A stretch of DNA of 64,000 bases from Streptacidiphilus sp041262165 (GTDB taxonomy: Bacteria > Actinomycetota > Actinomycetes > Streptomycetales > Streptomycetaceae). The notes under the pieces are model-generated. The model had not been told where the DNA came from and ran no database searches. It was given only the letters and a program-made list of their open reading frames with translations. This document shows, in pieces, positions 24,415-32,898 of this stretch (its first letter is position 1; each line of letters begins with the position of its first letter). The stretch covers positions 260,081 to 324,080 of the forward strand of contig NZ_JBGCBY010000009.1 of assembly GCF_041262165.1 (NCBI RefSeq), in the 5' to 3' direction. The translations under genes and the position numbers were made by a program.

Positions 24415-25920
24415 ATGGACCTACGCGACTACGTCCGAGTGCTGCGCGAGCGGTGGCGCATCGTCATCGCCTGCCTGGTGATCGGTCTGGCTGCGGCAGC
24501 CGCGGCGGTCGCGCTGACACCGCGGACGTACACCGCACACGCCCAGCTCTTCGTCGCCACCAGCGACGTGAACAGCGCCAACGCCTACCAGGGCGGCCTG
24601 TTCTCGCAGGAGCGGGTCCAGTCCTACACGCAGATCATCGACAGTCCGTCCGTCATCAACGGCGTCATCGCCACGCTGGGCCTGCACACCACACCCGAGC
24701 AGCTCGCCGGACAGATCAGCGCGACCGCACCACTCGACACCGTCCTGATCGACATCAAGGTGACGGACACCTCGCCGCAGCAGGCACAGGCCATCGCCAA
24801 TGCGACGGCCTCCCAGTTCACGACCTTCGTGGCCGGGATCGAGCCGACGTCGCCGAACGGAGTCCCGCTGGTGAAAGTCAGCGCAGTCGGGCCGTCCGTA
24901 GCGCCGACCGCGCCGACCAGTCCCCAGTCGACGCTCTACCTGGGGATCGGGGCCGTGGTCGGCCTCGCCCTGGGCGTCAGCGGCGCACTGGTGCGCGCGG
25001 CGGTCGACACCCGGATCAAGACCCGCGACGACATCCGCCAGGAGCTCGGTCTGCGGACGCTCGGCGCCATCCCCTTCGACTCCTCGTCGCGCCGCACGCC
25101 GCGGTCTGCGGACGCATACCGGGACGCTTCCCGGTCGGCGCGGACCGAGGCCGTCGATCAACTCTGCACCAGCATCCGCTACCTCGGCGGAGACGATCCG
25201 GCCCGATCGATGGTCGTCACGAGCGCGCTCCGCGCTGAGGGCAGAACCACCACCGCAGTCGACCTGGCGGTGAGCCTGGCGCAGGCCGGCCGCCGCGTCA
25301 TCCTGGTCGAGGGTGATCTGCGTCGGCCGCGACTGGCCGAACTCCTCGGCCTGGCAGGAACGATCGGGCTCACCGACGTCCTGCGGGGGACGGCCGAACT
25401 CGACAGCGCCCTGCAGGACTGGGGCGACGGCCTGCTGCGGGTCGTGGTCAGCGGCGGAACCGCGGCCGACCCCACCGAACTGCTCGCCAGGCCCGCCCTG
25501 GGCAACGTCCTGCGCGCCCTCGAGGCACGTGCGGACCTGGTGCTCCTGGACAGTCCACCGCTGCTGCCGTTCACCGACGGCGCCGTGCTCGCCGCTGAAG
25601 CCGGTAGCGCCTGCCTGGTCGTACGGTCGGGACGAACCTCCCGCGCGCAGGCGCACCGCGCGCTCGACTGCCTGGCAGCGGTCGACGCACGGATGCTGGG
25701 CGTCGTCCTCACCATGGCGTCCAAGGAGCAGTCGGACACTGCCCACGACCGCCGCAGCGACTCCGCGGACGGCTGTGCGGCGCCCTCCGGGCCGCGTCCG
25801 ACACCCTGGAGCACGGGCCGGGACGGCGAACCCGAGTCGGCCGGGTCGCCACTGACGGACGGCGTGCCGGTACTGACGCTGGACCCGCCGAGCACCCGAC
25901 TCAGCAACCGGCGCACCTAG
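24415..25920 (+). CDS. Wzz-type chain-length protein with degenerate BY-kinase domain
   Basis: Protein of 501 residues. Residues 1-190 form the Wzz domain: cytoplasmic start MDLRDYVRVLRERW, first helix IVIACLVIGLAAAAAAVAL, an outer region, and a second helix LGIGAVVGLALGVSGALV. Residues about 235-445 are a tyrosine-autokinase-like ATPase with Walker A' VILVEGDLRRP and Walker B LVLLDSPPLL. The Walker A motif reads AEGRTTT instead of GEGKTTT: residue 277 is Arg (AGA, 25243-25245). The C-terminal tail has no tyrosine cluster. It probably sets chain length but may not signal by phosphorylation. GGAGGA precedes the ATG. Confidence 0.9.
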   Translation: MDLRDYVRVLRERWRIVIACLVIGLAAAAAAVALTPRTYTAHAQLFVATSDVNSANAYQGGLFSQERVQSYTQIIDSPSVINGVIATLGLHTTPEQLAGQISATAPLDTVLIDIKVTDTSPQQAQAIANATASQFTTFVAGIEPTSPNGVPLVKVSAVGPSVAPTAPTSPQSTLYLGIGAVVGLALGVSGALVRAAVDTRIKTRDDIRQELGLRTLGAIPFDSSSRRTPRSADAYRDASRSARTEAVDQLCTSIRYLGGDDPARSMVVTSALRAEGRTTTAVDLAVSLAQAGRRVILVEGDLRRPRLAELLGLAGTIGLTDVLRGTAELDSALQDWGDGLLRVVVSGGTAADPTELLARPALGNVLRALEARADLVLLDSPPLLPFTDGAVLAAEAGSACLVVRSGRTSRAQAHRALDCLAAVDARMLGVVLTMASKEQSDTAHDRRSDSADGCAAPSGPRPTPWSTGRDGEPESAGSPLTDGVPVLTLDPPSTRLSNRRT

Positions 25921-25951
25921 TGGTACCCCGCGGAAGTCCTGCGAGGCAGCG

Positions 25952-27436
25952 ATGTCACCGCACGCGGTAGCACTGGTCCTGGGGATCACGGCCCTGCTGG
26001 CCGTGATCCCCATCCTGCTCGCGGCGCGGCGCGCGCGGGCCTTCGGCGACTGGGACCTGACCGCCACCTTCGTCCTCGCCGTCGGGATGATCGCGAGTCT
26101 GCCCACCATCCTGTCCGGCCTCGGCACAACCCAGCCGGTGACCGTGAACGCCTTCGGCACCGTCCAAGTAGGGCTCTCGGCCGGCGCCTACCGGGTGGAC
26201 CAGGCCGGAAACGCCGTTCTCCTGGGCGGCAGTGTGCTCTTCTTCGCCCTGAGGTGTTTCAGTGGCAAGGCGCGGCTCAATGTCGCGCCGCTGATCGCCG
26301 CCGGGATCTGTCTGGTCACCGCGACCTCCGATGCGCTGAACGGGCATCAGATATTCGCGAGCAGGCAGGTCGTTCTGCTGGTCGTGCTCCTGGCTGCCGC
26401 TGTCGCGCGACCGGGCCGCTCCGCCTTCCTCGGGGCGGCGGCGAGCGGACTGGTGTTGGTGGTGCTCGGCGGCATACGGGCGCTGGTGAACGCCAACGGC
26501 GTCTTCCGCGACTGCCGATCCGACAAGTGCGGTGTCTTCGGGGTCCTGTACACGGGCGTGTTTCCCAACGAGAACACCTTCGGGCTGGCCCTGGCACTCA
26601 GCATCCCGTTCGTCTGGATCGCGCTGCGCGGTCGGGTGCGGGTGGTCCTCGCCTGCTATCTGGCCTCGGTCGTGCTCGCGACCGGCAGCCGACAGGCCAT
26701 CGCGACCGCCGTCGCCGCGCTGCTGTTCCTGCTGGTCCTTCGGCCCCAACTACCCGAGCCGTGGAGCCTGGACAAGGCCGACGCGAGGACCGGTGCGACG
26801 GGGAGAACCTGGGTGGTACTGGGTGGTGTCGCCGTGGCGGGGGGCGCGGGGTTCGCCCTGCCCTTCCTGAACCTCGGCCCCGACTCCTTGTCGCAACGGG
26901 AGGTCTTCTGGAGCGTCGCCAGGGAACAGCTGCCCGCTTCGCCGATCGTCGGGTTCGGCGCCAAGGCCTGGGCCGATCTCTACCAGGTGGGGCAGATCCC
27001 CGTGGCGCTCACCTATTCGGTGCACAACCAATGGCTCGACATCCTCTACGCGGGCGGGATCATCGGCCTCCTCGGCTTCCTCGCACTGCTTGCCTACCTG
27101 CTATTGCGGGGCGGCAGCGGCGGCCTCGCGGTCTCCTCGTGCGTAATCATCCCGGTGCTGGTCACCTCGTGCCTGGAACGACCGTGGTCCTTCGGCATCA
27201 ATGACTGGCTCACCTTCACCTTGGTCGCCGCCACCCTGATCCCAGTGACGGCGCACGGCAGCAGAGGTAGCGGCACCCCCGCGCCGACGCAGCGGCCGAC
27301 CGAGCGAAGGAGCCGACGGTCACTGTCAGGAGCCCACGCCTCTACTGCCCCGCTGGTCGGGCCAGCAAGGACTGCAACGGGCGCAGGGTCTCGTCCCAGG
27401 CCAGTCGGCTCGCCTGGGCGTGGGCTTCGTCGCTGA
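25952..27436 (+). CDS. Wzy/O-antigen ligase-like polysaccharide polymerase
   Basis: Integral membrane protein of 494 residues with ten to twelve hydrophobic segments. The family loop FPNENTFGLALALSIPFVW and the later SQREVFWSVAREQLPASPIVGFGAKAW and VHNQWLDILYAGGIIGLLGF are typical of Wzy/WaaL (PF04932) proteins. It joins repeat units on the outer face of the membrane. It lies 31 bases after the Wzz gene. The last 60 or so residues are an Arg/Pro-rich tail that overlaps the convergent glycosyltransferase by 95 bases. Confidence 0.9.
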   Translation: MSPHAVALVLGITALLAVIPILLAARRARAFGDWDLTATFVLAVGMIASLPTILSGLGTTQPVTVNAFGTVQVGLSAGAYRVDQAGNAVLLGGSVLFFALRCFSGKARLNVAPLIAAGICLVTATSDALNGHQIFASRQVVLLVVLLAAAVARPGRSAFLGAAASGLVLVVLGGIRALVNANGVFRDCRSDKCGVFGVLYTGVFPNENTFGLALALSIPFVWIALRGRVRVVLACYLASVVLATGSRQAIATAVAALLFLLVLRPQLPEPWSLDKADARTGATGRTWVVLGGVAVAGGAGFALPFLNLGPDSLSQREVFWSVAREQLPASPIVGFGAKAWADLYQVGQIPVALTYSVHNQWLDILYAGGIIGLLGFLALLAYLLLRGGSGGLAVSSCVIIPVLVTSCLERPWSFGINDWLTFTLVAATLIPVTAHGSRGSGTPAPTQRPTERRSRRSLSGAHASTAPLVGPARTATGAGSRPRPVGSPGRGLRR

Positions 27437-28466
27437 TCCGCCGCCACTCCTGTTCGTCACCGAGGGCTGCCACGGCGGACAGGAACGTCGACTCGTCGTA
27501 GGTCACCGATCCGCGCAGCTGGTCAAGGTGGCGTCGCCAGGCGGGTACCAGAACCGGGAGCCCCTGCGCGAGGTACTGCAGGTGCTTCGCCGAGAAGCCG
27601 TCCCGACGCAGCTGGTCCTGCGTACAGGTGACCAGCCCGACCTGGTACCCCTGCAGCACCTGGGGCGGCGCGTAGCCTCGGTAGTTGAGGCCGAGCCTGG
27701 GGTCGGGCGGCGGACCCCCGTAGACGTCGATGTGGGGGTAGAGCCGGGACAGCCGCGACAGCAGCGGGAGATCGATGAACCGGGACCCCAGCGATCCGAG
27801 GTAGACGATCCGCAGCGGGTCCGCGAAACGGACCCGGCTGGGCGAAGGCGTGCAACCGAAGTTCAGGGTCAGCAGGTTGCGGCCGCTGATCCCGTAGTGC
27901 TCGACGGCATACCGCGCGTAGGAGTCCCAGTGGAAGGCCAGGTGGTCCACGCTCTCGAAGAGTTCTGCCTCCAGCCGGCGGAACTTCCGGTGCTGGCGCC
28001 CGGTGAGCCTTCCCTCGTAGAACACCTCGTCGGCCCACGGCGTGGGGCAGTCGTACAGCGTGCGTGCGGTGCCGGCCGCGGTCAGCGCACCAGCGTCGTA
28101 GGGATCCTCACAGATGATCAGGTCGAACTCGTCGAGCGGGAGGGCGGATCTGAGGATGCCGCGGCGCAGTCGGTAGTCCGCACGCAGGGCGTAGTAGGAG
28201 AGGAATCGCCGTCCTGCGCCCCAGTGGCGGAGCACCAGAGCGGTCATCGCCTCGGTCGCGTACAGCGCCATCCTCCTCGGCGCCGGTGCCGGCAGCCGAC
28301 GGCCGAAGCCCGACGGCGACGTGGACGCCCGGCTCAGCAGGAAGGTGTCGACCAGGCGCACCTCGTGGCCGTGCTCCTGGAGGAAGCGCCGGATCTGGAG
28401 CGGCTTGAGTTGGTTGGCGTAGCCGTCCAACTGGCCGATGATCAGGACCTTCTTGGCAGCAGTCAT
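27342..28466 (-). CDS. Glycosyltransferase (GT-B, group 1-like)
   Basis: Protein of 374 residues. It has the N-terminal Rossmann strand KVLIIGQLDGYANQLKPLQIRRFL, the middle stretch FDLIICEDPYDAGAL, and a C-terminal donor domain with RIVYLGSLGSRFIDLPLLSRLSRLYPHIDVYGG and the loop FSAKHLQYLAQGLPVLVPAW, equivalent to the donor-site region of GT4 enzymes. The ATG at 28466 overlaps the flippase stop (ATGA), so the two are coupled. Its last 95 bases are antisense to the end of the Wzy gene. Confidence 0.85.
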   Translation of the reverse strand: MTAAKKVLIIGQLDGYANQLKPLQIRRFLQEHGHEVRLVDTFLLSRASTSPSGFGRRLPAPAPRRMALYATEAMTALVLRHWGAGRRFLSYYALRADYRLRRGILRSALPLDEFDLIICEDPYDAGALTAAGTARTLYDCPTPWADEVFYEGRLTGRQHRKFRRLEAELFESVDHLAFHWDSYARYAVEHYGISGRNLLTLNFGCTPSPSRVRFADPLRIVYLGSLGSRFIDLPLLSRLSRLYPHIDVYGGPPPDPRLGLNYRGYAPPQVLQGYQVGLVTCTQDQLRRDGFSAKHLQYLAQGLPVLVPAWRRHLDQLRGSVTYDESTFLSAVAALGDEQEWRRISDEAHAQASRLAWDETLRPLQSLLARPAGQ

Positions 28467-29977
28467 CGAGGACCTCCGCCCTGCACCGCCAGGATCGCGG
28501 CCACGGAGAGGCCGGCCGCTGCCGGTAGGCCGGCCAGCATGAACGGCACCGTGCCGTGCCACCCCGTTCCCACGATGGGCAGTTCGCCCGCGACAGCCAC
28601 CAGCACCGCGAGCGCGATCGCCAGGACCCATCGCCCTGGGATCGGTTGCCGGTGCAGTTCGGCGACCCGGCCGCACAGCACGACGAAGTACAGGGATCCG
28701 GCCACCAGTCCGACGGCGGTGGCGGCGACCACCCCGACCACCCCGAACAGCAGCGCCAGCGGCACGGTCAGCGCGGTATTGACCAGCGTCGCGAACCAGG
28801 AGTAGCGGGTCTCCAGTCCAGGGCGGCCGATCGCCCGGACCAGGCAGGTCCGCATCCCGGTGAGCGCGACATGCACGGTGTACCCCGCCAGGAGCGTGGC
28901 CGCCACCACCCCGCTCAGCCGCAGTCCCGGGCCCAGCCACACGGGCACGGCGAACACGACAGCCGCAGTCGACACTGCCCCGTAGGCGAGCACGGCCGGC
29001 AGCCAGCGGGACTGCAGCCGGTGGAACTCCCGCACCGCGCCGGGCAGGCCGTGCCGGGCGAAGCCGGTCGTCATCCGGGTGAGGATCGGCGGGAACGCGT
29101 AGAGCGGGAGGCTCCGCACCGCGGACGCGGCCTGGAGGCCGGCGGCATAGATCCCCACGAAGCGAATCGGCAGGACCGCGGCGATCACGAAGGCATCGAT
29201 CTCGCCGTTGAGGAAGACCGTGAGACCGGACAGCTGCATCCGCAGGGCGTAGCCGCCGAAGTCCCGGCGCTCGCGCGAGGGCGGCAGCAGTGGACGGTGG
29301 ATGGCGACGTGCCGCGCCGCCAGCACGAATCCGCCGGCCAGCAGGACCACGAACCTGAGGGCGGTGACGGCGGCCAACGCCGTCAGCGACCCGCCGTGAC
29401 CGATGACCAGTACCACCCCGGCCGCGTAGACGGCGCAGGAGCAGAGCGTGACACCTGCCAGCCCCCGGAACCGGGCGTTGGCCTGCAGCAGCGAGGTGGC
29501 CGAGTTGGTGACCAGCGCCAGGGTGACCAGCGGGCCCAGGAAGCGCAGCACCTCGACGGCCTCGCCCCGCAGCTGGGGCGGGATGTGCAGGAGGGAGGCT
29601 GCGGGTGCCAGCAGCACGCAGAGACCGCTGAGGAGCAGGCCGAGTGCCGTGAACAACGCCAGCGATCCCAGAACGAGGCGCCCGGTCCCCGTGCGGTCGC
29701 CACGAGCGCCGTGGAACGCGTAGAAGCGCGCCAGCGAGGCGCTGACGCCGCCGTCCAGGGAGGTGAACGTCCACAGGAGCAGCAGGATCAGTGACCAGAC
29801 ACCGAAGCGGTCCAACCCGAGGTGACGGATCAGATAGGGCGTGAGCGCGACGTTGACCAGCAGGGGTGCGGCCTGAGCGATCGCGCTGTAGCCCACTCCG
29901 GTGAAGAGATCTGCTCCCGTGGCGCCGAACAACCGGCCGAGTGGGGTAGATCGAGCACGTGGGCGGTCGAGGATCAT
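28463..29977 (-). CDS. Wzx-type polysaccharide flippase
   Basis: Membrane protein of 504 residues with about twelve to fourteen hydrophobic segments, of the MATE/MOP (PST) family: the N-terminal stretch GYSAIAQAAPLLVNVALTPYLI and GLDRFGVWSLILLLLWTFTSLDGGV are typical of Wzx. It moves the lipid-linked repeat unit across the membrane for the Wzy polymerase. The ATG at 29977 has a GGAGGG 13 bases upstream. Operon with the overlapping glycosyltransferase. Confidence 0.9.
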   Translation of the reverse strand: MILDRPRARSTPLGRLFGATGADLFTGVGYSAIAQAAPLLVNVALTPYLIRHLGLDRFGVWSLILLLLWTFTSLDGGVSASLARFYAFHGARGDRTGTGRLVLGSLALFTALGLLLSGLCVLLAPAASLLHIPPQLRGEAVEVLRFLGPLVTLALVTNSATSLLQANARFRGLAGVTLCSCAVYAAGVVLVIGHGGSLTALAAVTALRFVVLLAGGFVLAARHVAIHRPLLPPSRERRDFGGYALRMQLSGLTVFLNGEIDAFVIAAVLPIRFVGIYAAGLQAASAVRSLPLYAFPPILTRMTTGFARHGLPGAVREFHRLQSRWLPAVLAYGAVSTAAVVFAVPVWLGPGLRLSGVVAATLLAGYTVHVALTGMRTCLVRAIGRPGLETRYSWFATLVNTALTVPLALLFGVVGVVAATAVGLVAGSLYFVVLCGRVAELHRQPIPGRWVLAIALAVLVAVAGELPIVGTGWHGTVPFMLAGLPAAAGLSVAAILAVQGGGPR

Positions 29978-30108
29978 CAATGCCCTGCCCTCCAGCCTGT
30001 ATTGGCAACGTACCTCGCGGGGTCCGGGCTGGTGGGGGGTGATCCTCAGATGGCGTACAAGAAGTCGTCCTGCCATCGGATCCCCCTCCAGCTCCCCGTG
30101 CCTAGGTT

Positions 30109-30133
30109 TCGTACAGGGACACGACCGGTACGA
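30109..30133. promoter_or_regulatory. Possible operator, TCGTAC-N13-GTACGA
   Basis: TCGTAC (30109-30114) and GTACGA (30128-30133) form an inverted repeat directly before the aminotransferase ribosome site (GAGGAGG, 30132-30138) in the 168-bp region between divergent operons. The half-sites are short, so chance occurrence is possible. Confidence 0.3.
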
Positions 30134-30145
30134 GGAGGTAGTGCG

Positions 30146-31387
30146 ATGGGCACGTCGGCTTTCCACCGTGGAGCGTCGGCGGCTGCCGACGAGCCTCCGG
30201 TGCCGTTCGCGCGAACCGAGATCTGCCCTGAGGCCCGGCTGGCCGCGCAACTGGTGCTGGAGTCGGGTTGGGTCAGCGCCGGTCCGCAGACAGGGCTGTT
30301 CGAGCGCGAGTTCGCCGACCGGGTCGGGGCCCGGCATGCGGTGGCGGTGAGTTCCTGCACTGCCGCGATCGAACTCGCGCTACGAGCACTGCGCCTGCCC
30401 GAACGCAGCATGGTCATGGTGCCGACGTTGACGTTCTGCGGGGCCGCCCAGGCGGTGGTGCACGCGGGACTGCTGCCGTTGCTGGTCGACGTCGAGCCGG
30501 GTACCGGGATGCCGTCGGCGGCCACGGTCGCCCGGGCGGCCAAGGACTGCGGGCAGCCGCAGGCGATGATGGTGATGCACTACGGCGGGGCCCCCGCGCC
30601 GCTGGGCGAGCTGGCCGAGGCTGCCGGGCTGCCGATGCGGCGGGTGGTCGAGGACGCCGCCCACGCTCTGGGGACCTATGTGGGCGACCGCCCGGTGGGT
30701 GCGCTCTCGCAGGCTGCCTGTTTCAGCTTCTACGCCACCAAGAACCTGCCGATCGGCGAAGGCGGCATGGTGACCACCGACGACGGCGATCTGGCCGAGT
30801 CGGTCCAGCGGGCGCGACTTCACGGGATGTCGGCGGACGCCTGGCGACGCCACCTCCCGGGCGGACGGTGGCAGTACACGGTCGACGACGCAGGCCTGAA
30901 GGCCAATATGACCGAACTTCAGGCCTCGATCGGGCGGGCGCAGCTGCACCATCTCAGCGACTGGCAGCACCGGCGCGAGGACCTTGCCGCCCACTACACC
31001 TCTCGGCTGCGTGCCGTGCCCGGGCTGGCCCTGCCGTCCGCGCCCCCCGAAGGCCGGCACGCCTGGCATCTCTACGCGGTGCGCGTCATGGACCACTACG
31101 GGATGCACCGGGACGAGTTGGTGGCACGGCTGGCCGAGCAGGGCATCGGCACGTCCGTGCACTTCATCCCACTGCACCACCTCTGGTACTTCCGGCGCAG
31201 CGCTCTGCGGCCGCCGAGCGGACTGCCTGGCGCCGACGGGCTCTTCCCACAACTGCTGTCGCTGCCGCTGCACCCCGGCCTCACCGAGGACGAGGTCGAC
31301 CGGGTCTGCGACGCGCTCGCCGGGCTCGCCCGTGGCTCGGCGTCCGGTGCCGCGGAGGCGCCCCGAATGAAGGCGGACTCCTCATGA
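30146..31387 (+). CDS. DegT/DnrJ/EryC1/StrS-family sugar aminotransferase
   Basis: PLP-dependent enzyme of 413 residues. Family landmarks: GPQTGLFEREFADRVGARHAVAVSSCTAAIELAL, VEDAAHALGTYV (Asp contacting the PLP nitrogen), and the Schiff-base Lys in CFSFYATKNLPIGEGG. It aminates a keto sugar nucleotide, probably the product of the CapD-like dehydratase encoded next. GAGGAGG precedes the ATG at 30146. The stop overlaps the dehydratase ATG (ATGA). It is the first gene of a three-gene operon. Confidence 0.93.
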   Translation: MGTSAFHRGASAAADEPPVPFARTEICPEARLAAQLVLESGWVSAGPQTGLFEREFADRVGARHAVAVSSCTAAIELALRALRLPERSMVMVPTLTFCGAAQAVVHAGLLPLLVDVEPGTGMPSAATVARAAKDCGQPQAMMVMHYGGAPAPLGELAEAAGLPMRRVVEDAAHALGTYVGDRPVGALSQAACFSFYATKNLPIGEGGMVTTDDGDLAESVQRARLHGMSADAWRRHLPGGRWQYTVDDAGLKANMTELQASIGRAQLHHLSDWQHRREDLAAHYTSRLRAVPGLALPSAPPEGRHAWHLYAVRVMDHYGMHRDELVARLAEQGIGTSVHFIPLHHLWYFRRSALRPPSGLPGADGLFPQLLSLPLHPGLTEDEVDRVCDALAGLARGSASGAAEAPRMKADSS

Positions 31388-32898
31388 CTACCTCCCCGGC
31401 CATGTCCGCGCAGACGCAGCAGCATCCCAGTACCGCCCTGCGCACCCTCATCGTCGGCGCCGGCGAGGCCGGTTGGGCCCTCGCCCGCGACCTGCTCCGG
31501 GTACCGGAGTTCGGCCTCGCCCCGGTCGGCTTCCTCGACGACGACCCGGCCAAGGCCGGCAACAGGATGCTGCCCCTGCTGGGCAACCTGGACCAGACCG
31601 AGTCGGCTGTCACGGCCCACTCGATCGAGGCCGTGGTGGTGGCGATCCCCGGTCTTTCGGCCGAACGCTTCCAGCAGGTCGCCGCAGCCGGGGCGGCGGC
31701 GGGCGCCAGCGTGCGCTACCTGCCGTCGTTCATTGCGGCGCTGCGCCGCGACGTGGTCGGTGGCGACCTGCGCGCGCTGGACGTCAACCGGCTGATCGGC
31801 CGCCAGGAAGTGCATGTGGTGGGTGCGGAGGCCCGGCGAACGATCGCCGGGCGGCGGGTCCTGGTGACAGGTGCCGGCGGCTCGATCGGCAGTGAACTGT
31901 GCCGTCAGGTCTACGGCTTCGGTCCGAGCCGGCTGTTCCTGCTGGACCACGACGAGTCCAACCTGCACCGCCTGCAACTGGAACTGTACGGCTCCGCCGT
32001 GAACGTCGACGACGTGGTGATCTCCGACATCCGCGACCGGGCCCGCCTTGAGCAGGTGTTCCACGAGCTGCGGCCCGAGGTCGTCTTCCACGCGGCCGCC
32101 CACAAGCACCTCCCGATACTGGAACACCACCCCTGCGAGGGTGTGAAGTCGAACGTGCTCGGCACCGACCACCTGGTCCAGGTCGCCATCGAGACCGGCG
32201 TCAGGCGATTCATCCTGATCTCCACCGACAAGGCGGCCGACCCGATCTCGGTGCTGGGCGCGACCAAACGGCTGGCCGAGATGATCGTGCAGGCACGGCA
32301 CGCGGCACCGACGGTCTTCGCCGCCGTGCGGTTCGGCAATGTGCTGGGCAGCCGCGGCTCACTGCTCGACGTTCTGGCGGAACAGTTGCGGTCTGGGGCG
32401 CCGGTCACCGTCACCCATCCGGACATGACGCGGTTCTTCATGACCATCGAGGAGGCCGCCGGGCTGGTCCTCGAAGCCGCTCGACTGGCCACCGGCGGAG
32501 AGGTGTTCGTCCTGGACATGGGCGAGCCGGTGCGGATCCTGGACCTCGTACGCAAGTTCGCCGAGCAGATGAACACGGAGCAGCCACCGATCCGCTTCAC
32601 CGGCCTGCGGCGCGGCGAGAAGCTGAGCGAGTCGCTCTTCTCCGAACGCGAACAGCGCCACCCCACGGCGCACCCGAAGATCCAAGCCGCCATCCCGTGC
32701 TCGCTGAGCGCCACGGCCCGCGTCGCCCTCGGCATCCCCGACCTGTACGCCGCCGCGGAGCGCAACGACGCCGCCGAGGTACGCAACAGGCTCGCCCAAC
32801 TGCTGCCGGGCTTCCCGGTTCCCGCTTCGGCGAGCCTTCCATCGGCGTCCGCCGAGCGGCACCTGGTGGCAGCGGCCCCGTACCCGGACGACTTCTGA
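31384..32898 (+). CDS. CapD/WbpM/PglF-like nucleotide-sugar 4,6-dehydratase, lacking membrane helices
   Basis: Protein of 504 residues. Residues about 18-145 form a CoA-binding-like Rossmann domain (TLIVGAGEAGWALARDLL). Residues about 155-450 are the SDR domain: VLVTGAGGSIGSELCRQV, VVFHAAAHKHLPILEHHP, SVLGATKRLAE, FGNVLGSRGSLLDVL, and RRGEKLSESLF. Most CapD/WbpM proteins carry four N-terminal membrane helices; none is present here, so the enzyme is probably soluble. With the coupled aminotransferase it should make a 4-amino-deoxy sugar nucleotide. Confidence 0.9.
   Translation: MTTSPAMSAQTQQHPSTALRTLIVGAGEAGWALARDLLRVPEFGLAPVGFLDDDPAKAGNRMLPLLGNLDQTESAVTAHSIEAVVVAIPGLSAERFQQVAAAGAAAGASVRYLPSFIAALRRDVVGGDLRALDVNRLIGRQEVHVVGAEARRTIAGRRVLVTGAGGSIGSELCRQVYGFGPSRLFLLDHDESNLHRLQLELYGSAVNVDDVVISDIRDRARLEQVFHELRPEVVFHAAAHKHLPILEHHPCEGVKSNVLGTDHLVQVAIETGVRRFILISTDKAADPISVLGATKRLAEMIVQARHAAPTVFAAVRFGNVLGSRGSLLDVLAEQLRSGAPVTVTHPDMTRFFMTIEEAAGLVLEAARLATGGEVFVLDMGEPVRILDLVRKFAEQMNTEQPPIRFTGLRRGEKLSESLFSEREQRHPTAHPKIQAAIPCSLSATARVALGIPDLYAAAERNDAAEVRNRLAQLLPGFPVPASASLPSASAERHLVAAAPYPDDF

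Noticed and set aside
28467..30008. Long 5' extension of the minus-strand glycosyltransferase frame
   Set aside because: The extension lies in another frame of the Wzx gene and is compositionally Arg/Gly/Pro-rich; the ATG at 28466 overlapping the Wzx stop fits the start.
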